From positions 35,135,501-35,199,500 of the forward strand of contig NC_086183.1 in NCBI RefSeq assembly GCF_023053635.1: DNA of 64,000 nucleotides, read 5' to 3'. The notes beneath the pieces are model-generated. The model saw nothing but the letters and a program-made list of their open reading frames with translations. It was not told the origin of the DNA and searched no databases. Source of the DNA: Elgaria multicarinata webbii (Eukaryota > Chordata > Lepidosauria > Squamata > Anguidae). Of the stretch, positions 43,646 through 51,442 are shown piece by piece (position 1 is the stretch's first letter; every line of letters starts with the position of its first letter). Both the position numbers and the translations under genes were made by a program.

Positions 43646-46600
43646 TTCCTCCCCTCCCTCCCTCCCTCCCGCCACATGCAACCAGCAGCAAGGACCTACT
43701 CTTGGTGTCGAGCTGGGCGGCGTACTTGCCGAAGCCCCGCAGGCCCACCTTCTCCCCCAGCAGGGCCAGGAACTCCTCGAAGGCCGGCCCCGCCTCCTCG
43801 TTGTTGTACATCTCTTCCTCCGAGCTCTGGTTAGCTTTGCAATACAGGACGCCCACCTTGTGCTTCGAGCAGAGCTGTGAGGGGGAAGCAGCAGCAGAAG
43901 GGAGAGTCCCACGTCACAGAAGCCCAGCACGGGGGCTGACGCCTGGGGCTGACCCCTGGGGCTGACCCGAGGCCCCCGGGGAAGACACACACACACCCCG
44001 GCGGACAACAAGGATTGCCTTGCTGGTCTGGCCAGCTCAGCAGCCTCTTCCCCGCAGGGGCCAGCCAGATGCTCCTAGGAAGGGCCCAAGAGGCCGGGAA
44101 GGCAGACCCCCGGCAATTTGGGGGTGGGGAGGGGTGGGAGGCATGCAGAGGCAAAAGTAGGGCTCCCATTTCCCCCCTCTCCCTGGCCCAGGCAGTGCGG
44201 GAGGACGGGGAAAGGGAGAGCAGTGGGTCGGTGCTAGTTGTTCCAGCCACTTATTGGGGAACCGCGATGGAAGGGCCCCCCACAGGGGGCCCCCCTTCCC
44301 CAGGCTATTCCAGCCCCAATGCGCTCACCCCTTGCTCGTCCAGCTTCCGCAGCTGTTCGGTCACTTTGGGCACGTTCAGGGCCAGGCGAAGGCAGTGAAT
44401 GTTCAGTTCGGGGACCACGTACTCCAGCACATCCTTGAGAGGGAGCCCACGGACGGTGCCGTGCTTAGTGGTCGTGGGCGTGGCGTCCTCCAAGATGGAT
44501 CCACGGAGCGTTGTCAGCTGCAGGATGCAAGGGAAAAGAAAGACAAATAGGACCTCCCTCTGGGCAGCAGGAAGGGGAGAAGCGCTCATGGCTCCAGCCT
44601 GACCCGTCCGGACCTGCCACGCCACGTGGCTTGAAGTAACTCGCAAGGAGCCCTTTGTGGCCACTTCCTGCTTCTTTCCCAGCATGCTGGTCTCTGCTCT
44701 GCTCTTGGAAAAGCCCAAAGGTGAACCTGGTGCAACAGGAGCGCAAGAGGGCAAGCGTGGCGGCTGCACACATGGCGGCAGGTGCAGTGGGCGACCCCCG
44801 CCAGCCCGGGCGGCCCTCTGGGCCAAAAAGCTTCCCCCCTCCCGCCCTGCTGCCAGCGAGATCAGGCCGGGCGGAGCAAGGCTCTCTCTCTCCCAGCAGC
44901 TGCCAGGCCGTCCAAACAGGGGCTTCAAGGCCTCCATCTAAGCAACCAACGCCAGGAGAAGAGAAGCCCGGATGCTTGAAGAGAGGATGCTGCACATTGC
45001 CAGAAGGAGTCTGAATGTGAAGTCTGAGTGATTTTACATCATTTTATAGAACGTATTATCATCAGTTCATTCTGTAGGGTTTGTATTTGTGTCACGTAAA
45101 CACGCTACCTTGAGGTTGTCCTCTTTTGTTAAATGCCTGTTTTGTGAATGGGAGCGGAGGGGAAGGGGGGGGGACTCTATTTTTCAAATAAGCACCCAAA
45201 AGAGCCCACTTCTGGCAGGGAAGGCCGAGAAATGCAGAGAAGAGCGAGCCACACCCCTGAGCCCCCTCCTGCCCTGGGGGCCTAAACCTCAGAGCAGCCA
45301 GGCGTGCTCTCTGCGCGGGCCCCAAGGGCCAACAGCTGCCAGCCTGGGCTTCTCCTCAGCCGCAGCGGCGCACACGGAGCGCCACAAACGTGCGCTCTGC
45401 ACTGCGCTGCCCTCTGCTGGGCTTGGGGAGCACTGACTGAGGCAGACCACAACCAGCCTCGGGAGCAAGGCCCTGCTTGTCACAGCGCAGGTAACTCCCA
45501 AGGGCAAAGGGGGTGGGGTGGGGGGGCTGCCAACACCCCCCATTGTTTTTCTGTGTTGGCAGAGACAGTTTTGCCCACAACACTTGGCATGGACGAGGCT
45601 TAAGAACATCAGAAGCCCCGTGCTGAACAGACCCAGGGTCCGTCTAGTCCAGCACTCTGTTCGCACAGGGGCCAACCAGCCATCCGCCAGGGACCAACAA
45701 GCAGGACATGGTGCAACAGCACCCTCCCCACCCATGTTCCCCAGCAACTGGGGCACACAGGCTTGATGCCTGGAATACTGGAGATAGCACCCAACCATCA
45801 GGGCTAGTAGCCATGGATAGCCTTTGCCTCCTCTAGGAATTTATCCAACGGCCTTTTAAAGCCATCCAAATTGGTGGCCATCTCTACATCCTGTGGGGTG
45901 GGGGTCTGGATTAGAACCCAAGGCATCAACTCGATCACGCATTGAGCCAAGCAGAATGGCCCCTGGCTTGTGAGCAAACGGCACCAGGACCAGCCCCCAG
46001 CGCCCCCCCCCCCATTCCACCCACCCACACTGGGTGGCAGATGTGCAGGCCTGGACTTAGGGGCAGTCACTAGCTGGTGCTCCACCGAGCGAGCCCCTGC
46101 CCCCGCCCCCGCCCCGGTTTCAAAATATAAAGGACCACATTGGTCCCGTTCAGCTTCTTGCATCTTTAACCCCTTCAGATCTGGGTGTGTCCTTCAGACG
46201 CAGAAAGCAACGGCAGCATACCTCACTGGTGCGGAAGATAATCCTGTACTGGTACTGAGGCCCATGCTCCCGGTGATCCTCCAGCTTCTCACGCCTGATG
46301 CTTACAGCCACAGGACCCAACTTTTCATCCACCCCAAAGTAGTTGGAATGCTCTGGAAAGGGGGTGGGAGAAAGGCACAGAGGGGGAACCTTGGTTATTC
46401 ACACCGGACGGCACCTCTGACAGCCTCCGCAGCTAGGCAGGGATGTTCACACCCTCCTGAAACCCCTGACTGGAAGCCCCAAACCTTGGGTCCCAACTAG
46501 GGGGCGGCACAGGCCTGCTTTCCCTTGTCACCCGTGATGCGGGAGCGATGAGGGGCTCTTTGGGGTGGGGGTGGGGCAGGCTTCAGCGCCCAGTTGAGCT

Positions 46601-46742
46601 GTGGTGGGAACGAGCTCACCAAAGGGGCCCTTAAGGTCACCGGGCTTTGGAGTGAGGGCAGGCGGGGAGGGCGAGACAGCCTGTGCCCCCCCCCCCCCGT
46701 GCTGGTTTCTGAGGAAGTCGGCTTGCAGGGAAAGAGGCTGAC

Positions 46743-46773
<31 letters not shown>

Positions 46774-48265
46774 CCCTGGGGAACTGCCTGTGCTCAACCC
46801 AACACCGCCCTAACACGCCCCCCCCCCCCCACACACACAGGGGAGCCGGAGGGAGGCTACCTTTGCCACAGAAGTAGTCCTGGTAGTAGCGGGCTCCCAA
46901 GTCCACGTGCTCAATGCTGTAGTGCTTCAGCCTGCTGACGTTGCGCTGCAGCTCCTTGGGGGCCTCCAGCACGGAGACGCTGGTGTTGGTGCAGTACGGG
47001 GCAGGGCAGGCCTCCGCGAAGCTGCCCTCGCCCTCGCCGCCGCCGCCCGCCCCGGGGGAGCCCGCGGAGGCCTGGCAGAAGCTGATGTTGCGCTCCTGCT
47101 CGCCCCCGATCTCGTTGCGGAAGTGGGGGCAGCTGAGCAGCAGGCCGTTGCTGTTGTCGTCCCCGGGATCGTGCTCCAGGTTCTCCTTGCAGTTCAGGTC
47201 CTCCGTGCTGATGAAGGGGGGGGTGGCGGGCTCCAGGCCTGCGAAGCCGCCGGCCCGGGAGGAGACGGCCGCAGAGGCCGCGGAGGCCCCCGTGGTGGTG
47301 TTCCTCCGCTGGGCCATGGACACGCGCCGGGCCACCACCTCGTTGAGGTCGAAGAGCGTGCTCTGGACATCGTAGTGGGCAAAGCTCTTCTGGCACAGCC
47401 AGCCCCGGGCCCCGTCCTCCGCCGAGGCCCGGCCTGCGTCCTGGTCGCCCCTGCCGCTCCGCAGCTTCCTGAAGATGGACTCCCCGCCCCCCACCTCCGC
47501 TTTGGGGCCCTTCTTGCGCGGCTTCTCCTTGTGCTGAAGGGGGAAGTCATCCCCCAGGAGGGGCCCCCCACGTTCATGCCTGGCGTCGGCCCTGGTGGCC
47601 CTGGAAGCTCTGAACGAGTCCGCCGCCGCCGCCGGCTCCAGCTGCTGAGCCATCGGCTTCCCGCTGCGGAACTCGGTCAGCATGTCGTAGAAGCTCTGCT
47701 CGGAGATGCCCTGCACGTCGATGGAGGAGGTGCTGCCGTACTCCCGGAAGAGGGGCAGGCCGCCGGGCAGCTTGGCCCCCCGGGGCTCAAGGGCCTCGTC
47801 CAAGTCACACTCGCTGAGGGTGACCTCGCTGCTGCTCCTGTTCCGCAGCGGCAGGAACCCCTTGGCTGGAGAGCGTGGCCAGCCGTCCTGGAACTCCGTG
47901 TCCTTGGACCGCCGCCGGGCCAGGCGCTGGAAGCCTCTGTACCCCGAGGGCAGAGCCGCCCCGCTCGGAAGCTGCCCGTTCTGGAAGCCCCGCGGCCTAG
48001 AGGCAGGGGTCTCCAGGTCTCTCGCAGCGCTGGAGGGGGCGGGATCCTTCGGCCCTTCTCTCTTGGGGGGCCAGTCGGCAATCCTGGCCCGCACGCCCAT
48101 TTTCGGCATGGCTGGGGTCGTGGTGGCTGGCCGTGAGGCAGCGGCGCCATCTGTATGCGGGGCGCAGCCATTCTGGGCCCAGAACCCCGGAGAGTAATAG
48201 TCGCCACCTTTCAAGCCTGGCCCCCCCACGTCACCACTCTCATGAACCGGTCGATACGATGACAT
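24188..48265 (-). CDS. SIPA1L3: SIPA1L3 (SPAR-family Rap GTPase-activating protein), whole coding span, 20 exons
   Basis: Twenty exons join without a stop into 1715 codons, against 1781 in human. The N-terminal region contains [17 protein letters not shown] and [20 protein letters not shown], family landmarks. The RapGAP domain covers about residues 580-800, with [20 protein letters not shown] carrying the catalytic asparagine thumb, Asn677. One PDZ domain follows at about 921-1000, with GLGQLGFHV as its peptide-binding loop. The serine/proline-rich SPAR_C-type region leads to a C-terminal coiled coil at about 1646-1704. From family knowledge it accelerates GTP hydrolysis on Rap1/Rap2, acts in epithelial polarity, cell adhesion and cytoskeletal organisation, and human mutations cause congenital cataract. 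SIPA1L3 is preferred to SIPA1L1, SIPA1L2 or SIPA1 because of residue-level agreement with recalled human SIPA1L3 and the adjoining DPF1. The gene is far more compact than in human. Lineage-specific GQ/SQ and Ser repeats lie in exons 9 and 13. Confidence 0.96.
24613..24694 (-). CDS. SIPA1L3: SIPA1L3 coding exon 19
   Basis: Completes Ser1639, then [20 protein letters not shown] onward to residue 1666, the first heptads of the coiled coil. Donor AAA|GTAAGA, leaving in phase 0. Confidence 0.95.
25907..26039 (-). CDS. SIPA1L3: SIPA1L3 coding exon 18
   Basis: Completes Val1595, then [20 protein letters not shown] onward to residue 1638 (RTTPTM). Acceptor TTTTTTCTCTCCAG, donor ATGAG|GTGAGG. Confidence 0.95.
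26895..27065 (+). mobile_element. Old CR1-type fragment (SIPA1L3 intron 17)
   Basis: CCAGTTGCTGAGGAACATGG and later AGAGTGCTGGGCGAGGGGG align by eye with the younger copy at 50638-50788, with many differences. Confidence 0.55.
27380..27415 (+). repeat. CCCG/CCTG tetranucleotide repeat
   Basis: Tandem CCCG and CCTG units in SIPA1L3 intron 17. Confidence 0.85.
28174..28214 (+). repeat. (GCT)13 trinucleotide repeat, intronic
   Basis: Thirteen uninterrupted GCT units (CAG on the SIPA1L3 strand) in intron 17. The poly-Ala and poly-Cys frames across it are not real proteins. Confidence 0.95.
29015..29158 (-). CDS. SIPA1L3: SIPA1L3 coding exon 17
   Basis: Completes Ala1547, then [20 protein letters not shown] onward to residue 1594, including the near-invariant [19 protein letters not shown]. 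Acceptor TTCCTCTGCAG, donor GAAG|GTAGGG. Confidence 0.96.
29634..29835 (-). CDS. SIPA1L3: SIPA1L3 coding exon 16
   Basis: Residues 1480-1546, [20 protein letters not shown] onward, with [19 protein letters not shown]. Acceptor CCTGCCTGCAG, donor AACG|GTGAGT. Confidence 0.96.
30292..30454 (-). CDS. SIPA1L3: SIPA1L3 coding exon 15
   Basis: Completes Lys1425, then [20 protein letters not shown] onward with [13 protein letters not shown]. Residues 1426-1479. Acceptor CTGACCAG, donor CTG|GTGAGT. Confidence 0.96.
31628..31852 (-). CDS. SIPA1L3: SIPA1L3 coding exon 14
   Basis: Completes Ser1350, then [20 protein letters not shown] onward with [11 protein letters not shown] and ending FTDPK. Residues 1351-1424. 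Acceptor CTTATTTCAG, donor AAAGAA|GTGAGT. Confidence 0.95.
32599..32969 (-). CDS. SIPA1L3: SIPA1L3 coding exon 13, with poly-Ser
   Basis: Residues 1227-1349, [20 protein letters not shown] onward with [16 protein letters not shown] run of about eight Ser (1336-1343) is encoded by tandem AGC triplets at about 32621-32643. Acceptor CTCCGCTGCAG, donor CCCAG|GTGGGT. Confidence 0.94.
33071..33180 (-). CDS. SIPA1L3: SIPA1L3 coding exon 12
   Basis: Completes Glu1190, then [20 protein letters not shown] onward with KDSPNRHSK (to residue 1226). Acceptor CGTCTCTGCAG, donor AAG|GTGAGC. Confidence 0.95.
33706..33800 (-). mobile_element. CR1-type fragment (antisense, SIPA1L3 intron 11)
   Basis: CAGGAATCGATCCAACCCCC and the reverse of the DGFKRG block match the older CR1 subfamily (10655-11430). 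Just before it lies an AT-rich stretch at 33630-33690. Confidence 0.7.
34198..34233 (+). repeat. (CTC)n microsatellite
   Basis: About twelve CTC units in SIPA1L3 intron 11. Confidence 0.95.
34596..34675 (+). repeat. AGCTC-based short tandem array
   Basis: AGCTC pentamers pass into AGCTCAGCTCAGC 13-mers, about 80 bp in SIPA1L3 intron 11. It gives a spurious Ser/Ala/Gln-rich frame. Confidence 0.9.
35741..35871 (-). CDS. SIPA1L3: SIPA1L3 coding exon 11
   Basis: Completes Arg1146, then [20 protein letters not shown] onward with [19 protein letters not shown]. Residues 1147-1189. Acceptor CCTTCACAG, donor CCCG|GTAAGT. Confidence 0.95.
37474..37629 (-). CDS. SIPA1L3: SIPA1L3 coding exon 10
   Basis: Completes Arg1094, then [20 protein letters not shown] onward with [15 protein letters not shown] and YKPSPE. 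Residues 1095-1145. Acceptor ACGAGCTAG, donor GAAAG|GTAGGC. Confidence 0.94.
38031..38297 (-). CDS. SIPA1L3: SIPA1L3 coding exon 9, with GQ/SQ repeat
   Basis: Completes Arg1005, then [20 protein letters not shown] onward through [12 protein letters not shown] to RESQPLHGK. Residues 1061-1071 are the dipeptide repeat [11 protein letters not shown], encoded by hexamers at 38099-38131. Donor AAGAG|GTGAGG. Confidence 0.95.
38099..38131 (-). repeat. SIPA1L3: Coding hexanucleotide repeat in SIPA1L3 exon 9
   Basis: On the coding strand, three GGCCAG units then two TCCCAG units and TCC, in frame, give Gly-Gln then Ser-Gln dipeptides. I recall no such run in human SIPA1L3. Confidence 0.9.
40592..40789 (-). 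mobile_element. MIR/CORE-like tRNA-derived SINE (intron 8)
   Basis: Antisense copy: TATCCCGCCCTTTTTCCTCC, CTGAGGTAGGCTGGGCTGAG, GACTGGCCCAAAGTCACCCA, then the tRNA-like CTTTAGCCACTACACCACGC. It has the layout of MIR-type SINEs. It ends 54 bp from the donor side of exon 8. Confidence 0.7.
40844..41118 (-). CDS. SIPA1L3: SIPA1L3 coding exon 8, PDZ domain
   Basis: Residues 914-1004, [20 protein letters not shown] then [19 protein letters not shown] and [20 protein letters not shown]. Nearly the whole PDZ domain in one exon. Acceptor CTCTTCCTAG, donor CGCAG|GTGAGC. SINE copies lie in both flanking introns. Confidence 0.97.
41201..41275 (-). mobile_element. L2-like LINE 3' tail (antisense)
   Basis: TTATTTACTTATTTATTTC followed by CCCAATAGCCGGAGCTCTCT and GGGCGGTTCACA, the same 3' end as 18180-18250. 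It lies in SIPA1L3 intron 7 beside a SINE. Confidence 0.65.
41290..41509 (-). mobile_element. MIR/CORE-like tRNA-derived SINE (intron 7)
   Basis: Antisense copy: TTTTATCCTGCCTTTTTCC, CTCACAACAACCACCCTGCG, GACTGGCCCAAAGTCACCCA, then the tRNA-like part GGGACTAGAACCCGGGTCTC and CACTCTAGCCGCTGCACCAC. Same orientation as 40592-40789. It ends about 50 bp from exon 7. Confidence 0.75.
41559..42135 (-). CDS. SIPA1L3: SIPA1L3 coding exon 7, end of RapGAP domain
   Basis: Completes Ser721, then residues 722-913, [20 protein letters not shown] onward with [34 protein letters not shown] and DVIGWTPD. The first full codon is GTG (Val) where human has Met, so it should not be read as a start. Acceptor GTGTCGCCAG, donor AAG|GTGAGC. 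Confidence 0.97.
42460..42587. repeat. Possible CR1/L3-like fragment
   Basis: GGGGCCACCTAGCCCAGCAC and GACTGGCAGCCGCTCTCTGG resemble reptile LINE wording as I recall it. Weak and diverged. Confidence 0.3.
42588..42619 (+). repeat. (AG)n microsatellite
   Basis: AG units with one AAAG interruption in SIPA1L3 intron 6. Confidence 0.9.
42732..42889 (-). CDS. SIPA1L3: SIPA1L3 coding exon 6, RapGAP catalytic core
   Basis: Residues 669-720, [20 protein letters not shown] onward with [18 protein letters not shown]. Asn677 in HIGNDIV matches the asparagine thumb that RapGAPs insert into the Rap nucleotide pocket. Acceptor CCACGGCCAG, donor TACAG|GTACAT. Confidence 0.97.
43359..43462 (-). CDS. SIPA1L3: SIPA1L3 coding exon 5
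   Basis: Completes Thr634, then [20 protein letters not shown] onward to NNRQQ (residue 668), within the RapGAP domain. Acceptor TTTGCCTTGCAG, donor CAG|GTAACT. Confidence 0.95.
43606..43646 (+). repeat. (CCAG)n microsatellite
   Basis: About nine or ten CCAG units in SIPA1L3 intron 4, 54 bp from exon 4. Confidence 0.95.
43700..43874 (-). CDS. SIPA1L3: SIPA1L3 coding exon 4
   Basis: Residues 576-633, [20 protein letters not shown] onward with [20 protein letters not shown], the first part of the RapGAP fold. Acceptor CCCCCTCACAG, donor AAGA|GTAGGT. Confidence 0.97.
44329..44517 (-). CDS. SIPA1L3: SIPA1L3 coding exon 3
   Basis: Residues 513-575, [20 protein letters not shown] onward with [18 protein letters not shown] and KLDEQG. 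Acceptor CATCCTGCAG, donor GGG|GTGAGC, phase 0 at both ends. Confidence 0.97.
45603..45897 (-). mobile_element. CR1-type LINE 3' fragment (antisense, SIPA1L3 intron 2)
   Basis: GGTCCGTCTAGTCCAGCACT, CAACAGCACCCTCCCCACCC and AAGCCATCCAAATTGGTGG match the older CR1 subfamily seen at 10655 and 14818. Confidence 0.85.
46222..46352 (-). CDS. SIPA1L3: SIPA1L3 coding exon 2
   Basis: Completes Glu469, then [20 protein letters not shown] onward with [16 protein letters not shown]. Residues 470-512. Acceptor CCCTTTCCAG, donor GAG|GTATGC. Confidence 0.96.
46748..46773 (+). repeat. (CA)n microsatellite
   Basis: About thirteen CA units in SIPA1L3 intron 1, near exon 1. Confidence 0.95.
46861..48265 (-). 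CDS. SIPA1L3: SIPA1L3 coding exon 1 (start codon)
   Basis: Residues 1-468 plus the first base of Glu469. Starts [11 protein letters not shown] at 48265 and contains [70 protein letters not shown] and [17 protein letters not shown]. The start was chosen because MxxYRP matches the family N terminus and A sits at -3. Donor AAAG|GTAGCC. One exon supplies over a quarter of the protein. Confidence 0.97.
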
Positions 48266-48333
48266 AGTCTAATGGCAGTGCGGACGACCACGACCACGAC
48301 GACTCCCTGGGGGAAGGCGCTGCTCCTCTCCAT
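48211..48333 (-). other. SIPA1L3: Upstream ORF overlapping the SIPA1L3 start
   Basis: An ATG at 48333-48331 opens a 40-codon frame that runs out of frame past the main start and stops at 48213-48211. Two further ATGs lie just inside the leader near 48557 and 48547, with short frames. Such uORFs commonly lower translation. Confidence 0.5.
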
Positions 48334-48558
48334 TGGGACACGCAGGCCTCAGCCGGTGCTGGGAGCGCTGGAGCCGTGGGGCGCCCGCCCGCCTGAGCCT
48401 GCCTTCCAGCTCCCTGCTGGGGGACGCCATGCGGCCATCACAGTGGACGATAATGCTCAGGCACCAGCACTTGGAGAAGGCAGCTGGGGCTCAGGGCCTG
48501 TTCCTGCCCTCCAGGCTACTTGGGGAACGTGAGCCGTGGCCGTGCATCCCGGGCCATC
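48266..48558 (-). other. SIPA1L3: SIPA1L3 5' UTR part of the first coding exon
   Basis: On the minus strand a strong polypyrimidine acceptor, CTTCCCTTCCCTCCTTCAG, ends at 48559. The first coding exon therefore probably starts at 48558, with at least one noncoding exon further upstream that I could not find. Confidence 0.6.
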
Positions 48559-49555
48559 CTGAAGGAGGGAAGGGAAGACAGAGCACATCAGTCAGGCAGC
48601 CCCCACGCACCTCTGCTACAGCTAATGCTGCGGACTCGCTTTGGGGCAACCTTAAACTCCAGCCTTGTAAGGAACTGAAGGCAGCCACGTGGCTGCTCTA
48701 GGCTGCATCGCGCACAGACTCTGCCCTGGCTTGAGAAACAACCAGCACACAGATCCAGAAGGAAGTTCAGTTTTTTTACACATCACCGTTGGTCAGAGAA
48801 CCCCTTGCCACTGGATAACAGCTGTGATGCACAGCAGCTAACCAAAGGCCGGGGAGTGAGGTGAGGGCTGTGTCGTGCCAGACATAGTCCTAAAGCCCTG
48901 CATCAGAACTCCCATCGCATCCGTACTCCTCCAGGTTTGCAGTCACGGGGCATCAGGGCCCAGAGATTGCGGAGGAGCCTGGAAAAATGGGAGCCTCATT
49001 CCAGTCCCCCTCCCTGGACTACAAGCCCACAAAACACAGCCAGGGGCAGCAGCCCTGCTCTCCCACAGGACACTGCGAGGGCAGCCACAGGTGCAGGAGC
49101 AAGGCAGGCCACCCTGGCACTGTGGCAGTGGCAGCAGAGGGATCCCAGGGAGGGCCGGGCCGAGGGTATCCCAGAGCATGCATGACTTTGAACCCCCTGT
49201 GCTCCATGTCGGCCCTCCGTCTCCTCTGAATACCAGAGCAGCGCTGCTGGATCAGGACAAAGGCCTCCCCAGCCTGGCATCCGGCTTCCCACGTGGCCAC
49301 GCAGAGACCTCTGGGAAGCCGGGAGGGCAGCGATCCTTCCGCTCTGGCCTACCACCTGCCCTCCCCCGCCCGATGCCACGTCAGTCGAGTGGCTTCTCTT
49401 GTTGGGGAAGGGGCAGCGTGCCAATCCCTCAGGCCTCTCCTGCCTGCAGCTTGACCATCGAGGGGCGGCTGCTTTTCAGCTCACTTGGGGGGTCACATTC
49501 AAGCCAAGGGCCTCACCAAAAATGAAAAAGGGAGCAAAGGCACTAAGGCAACTTT
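48559..49555 (-). other. SIPA1L3: Probable SIPA1L3 5' intron, no gene seen
   Basis: Unremarkable sequence after the acceptor. A GCTGCTGGATCAGGACAAAG scrap near 49245 resembles a CR1 end. Open frames here have no family features. Confidence 0.4.
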
Positions 49556-49652
49556 CAGTGATGTTTTTATTCTTTTATCCCATTTGTTCGCCACGCCAAA
49601 ATCCTCGGACAGGGAGCGGTATATAAATATTGTAAATAAATAGAGAAACCCC
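49556..49652 (+). repeat. Interspersed-repeat tail, unclassified
   Basis: CCTCGGACAGGGAGCGGTAT then ATAAATATTGTAAATAAATA resembles a reptilian LINE or SINE 3' end. The family is not assigned. Confidence 0.4.
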
Positions 49653-50637
49653 AACATGGCATTCAAACCACGCTCTGCCCCAGCCACTGCATGGAGCCAG
49701 CGCTGGGGAGGCAGTGGCACCCGCCCGCCGCCTGGGGCTCTCCTGCTCAGCAGCAGAGGGACGGAACCAGCTTCCTCTCGGATACCTCAGGGCACCGGCA
49801 GGTACCGTGGCCGAAGCCGACTTAAGGCAGCCCATGGGCTGCTGCTCTGCCCAGGAGACACGCACGTCAGGGGCGGGCGGCTCTCCAGGCAACATCACTT
49901 ACGACACCGGCACAACAGGCACAAGCACCTGAGCGTAGGCGGAGCACCCACCACGAGCGCTTGTGCCTGGGCCATCACCCACGCGGAGCGATGGCCCACA
50001 TCAGTGGAGCTGAGAAAAGGTACGTCTCCTTGTCAGCTTTCACAGGAAGGACTACCGTGGTGAACTCAGCGCAAGCCCACAGAACTGCCCCCCCCAACGG
50101 TTAGTTATGGGGACAGGGACATGTAAAGACGCGAACAAGCCCCACCCCCACCCGGCACCCAAGTGAGCCTCTCAGCAAAACGGGTCCTGTGTTGCAACCC
50201 AATAGCTGGCAGGGGAGGGGAGCTGCTGCTGCTGTCGCAACGGCTCTCAAGCCAGACGGGGGCTTTGAATGTCTTCCTGCCGGCCCCCTCGTTACGAAAG
50301 AAGCACCAGCTGCCTCTGCCCAACTTACAAGCCGCAAGAAGAACCTCAACTGTGGCTCCAGATGTCACCGAGGCACCATTCTAGGCTCCCCCACACCTGC
50401 AGAGGCATCCACCAATCCACCGAAGCAATCTAGACCCCATCATGCCACAGGCAAATAGCAGGGCCGCTACAGAAGAGCTGCACGGAGCGACAGCTAGCTC
50501 AAGCAGGCCGGCCCTGGCCCAGGGGAAGGACAGGCCGCACCCAGCTTGCTCGGATTCTCACGCACAGGCAGGGGTGGAGGGCTTGCTTTGCATGCAGAAA
50601 GGCCCCACCAGGATCAGAGGCAGTCAGCCTAGCTACA

Positions 50638-50850
50638 CCAACTGCTGGGGAACATGGGTGGGAGGGTGCTGTTGCACCGTGTCCTGCTTGTGGGTCCCTG
50701 GCCGATGGCTGGTTGGCCCCTGTGTGAACAGAGTGCTGGACTAGATGGACCCTTGGCCAGATCCAGCCTCAGGGCTCGTCTTATGTCCCATACAGCAGAT
50801 AGGAAGCCAAACTGCACTTTGGGGCCATCTAGCTCAATATTGCCTGTGTT
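50638..50850 (+). mobile_element. CR1-type LINE 3' fragment
   Basis: CAACTGCTGGGGAACATGGG through GAGTGCTGGACTAGATGG is the sense 3' UTR of the older CR1 subfamily. CATCTAGCTCAATATTG near 50826 is further LINE-like wording. Confidence 0.8.
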
Positions 50851-51442
50851 GGGCCAATTTGCATGACCTGGGCTCACCATGGACTGTTTAACCCTTGCAT
50901 TACCCTCCCGCAATCCGAGAGGTGGTTAAACCCGAGTGGGGACTGCATATTCAAAATGTCACTCACCCGCACCCGGCACACAAACAGGCTCATTGTAGGT
51001 TAAACAACCCCCAATGAACCTGCCGCGTTGTGCGAAAAAAGCTCAGTGACTGACAGCAGATCCCCAGGGCTTCAGACAGTGCAGGGTTTTGTCGTAAATC
51101 ACGGGAGTTGAGAGATCGGCAGCAGCTCGAGCGGGTCATTAAACAGTCCAAGGTCAAGAGGCCAGAGAGATCCGTCTGAAGCCAAGGAAAACAAAACCAG
51201 ATCTATGGAGCGCTGAAGAACAGTGAAAGTCGTTCTGGGTTCAAGAATAGTCCAAGCCGGGTCCAGGAACTGGCAGGGATGAGGCTGCTACGGAGATGCA
51301 GGAACAGCCATCTATTCCAGCGCCTGAACTGGCTCCGAGGCTTTGCCCTTGCGCGAGGCTGATGGATGAGTGAGGCCAGCAGGGTTGAGCTGCAGCGGCC
51401 TCCGGCTTGCCCGTGTGCTGGGCGCCTCCCCAGACACTCTCG

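Noticed and set aside
46907-48136. 409-codon + strand frame opposite SIPA1L3 exon 1
   Set aside because: Antisense shadow of a GC-rich coding exon. Leu/Ala/Gly-rich with no domain.
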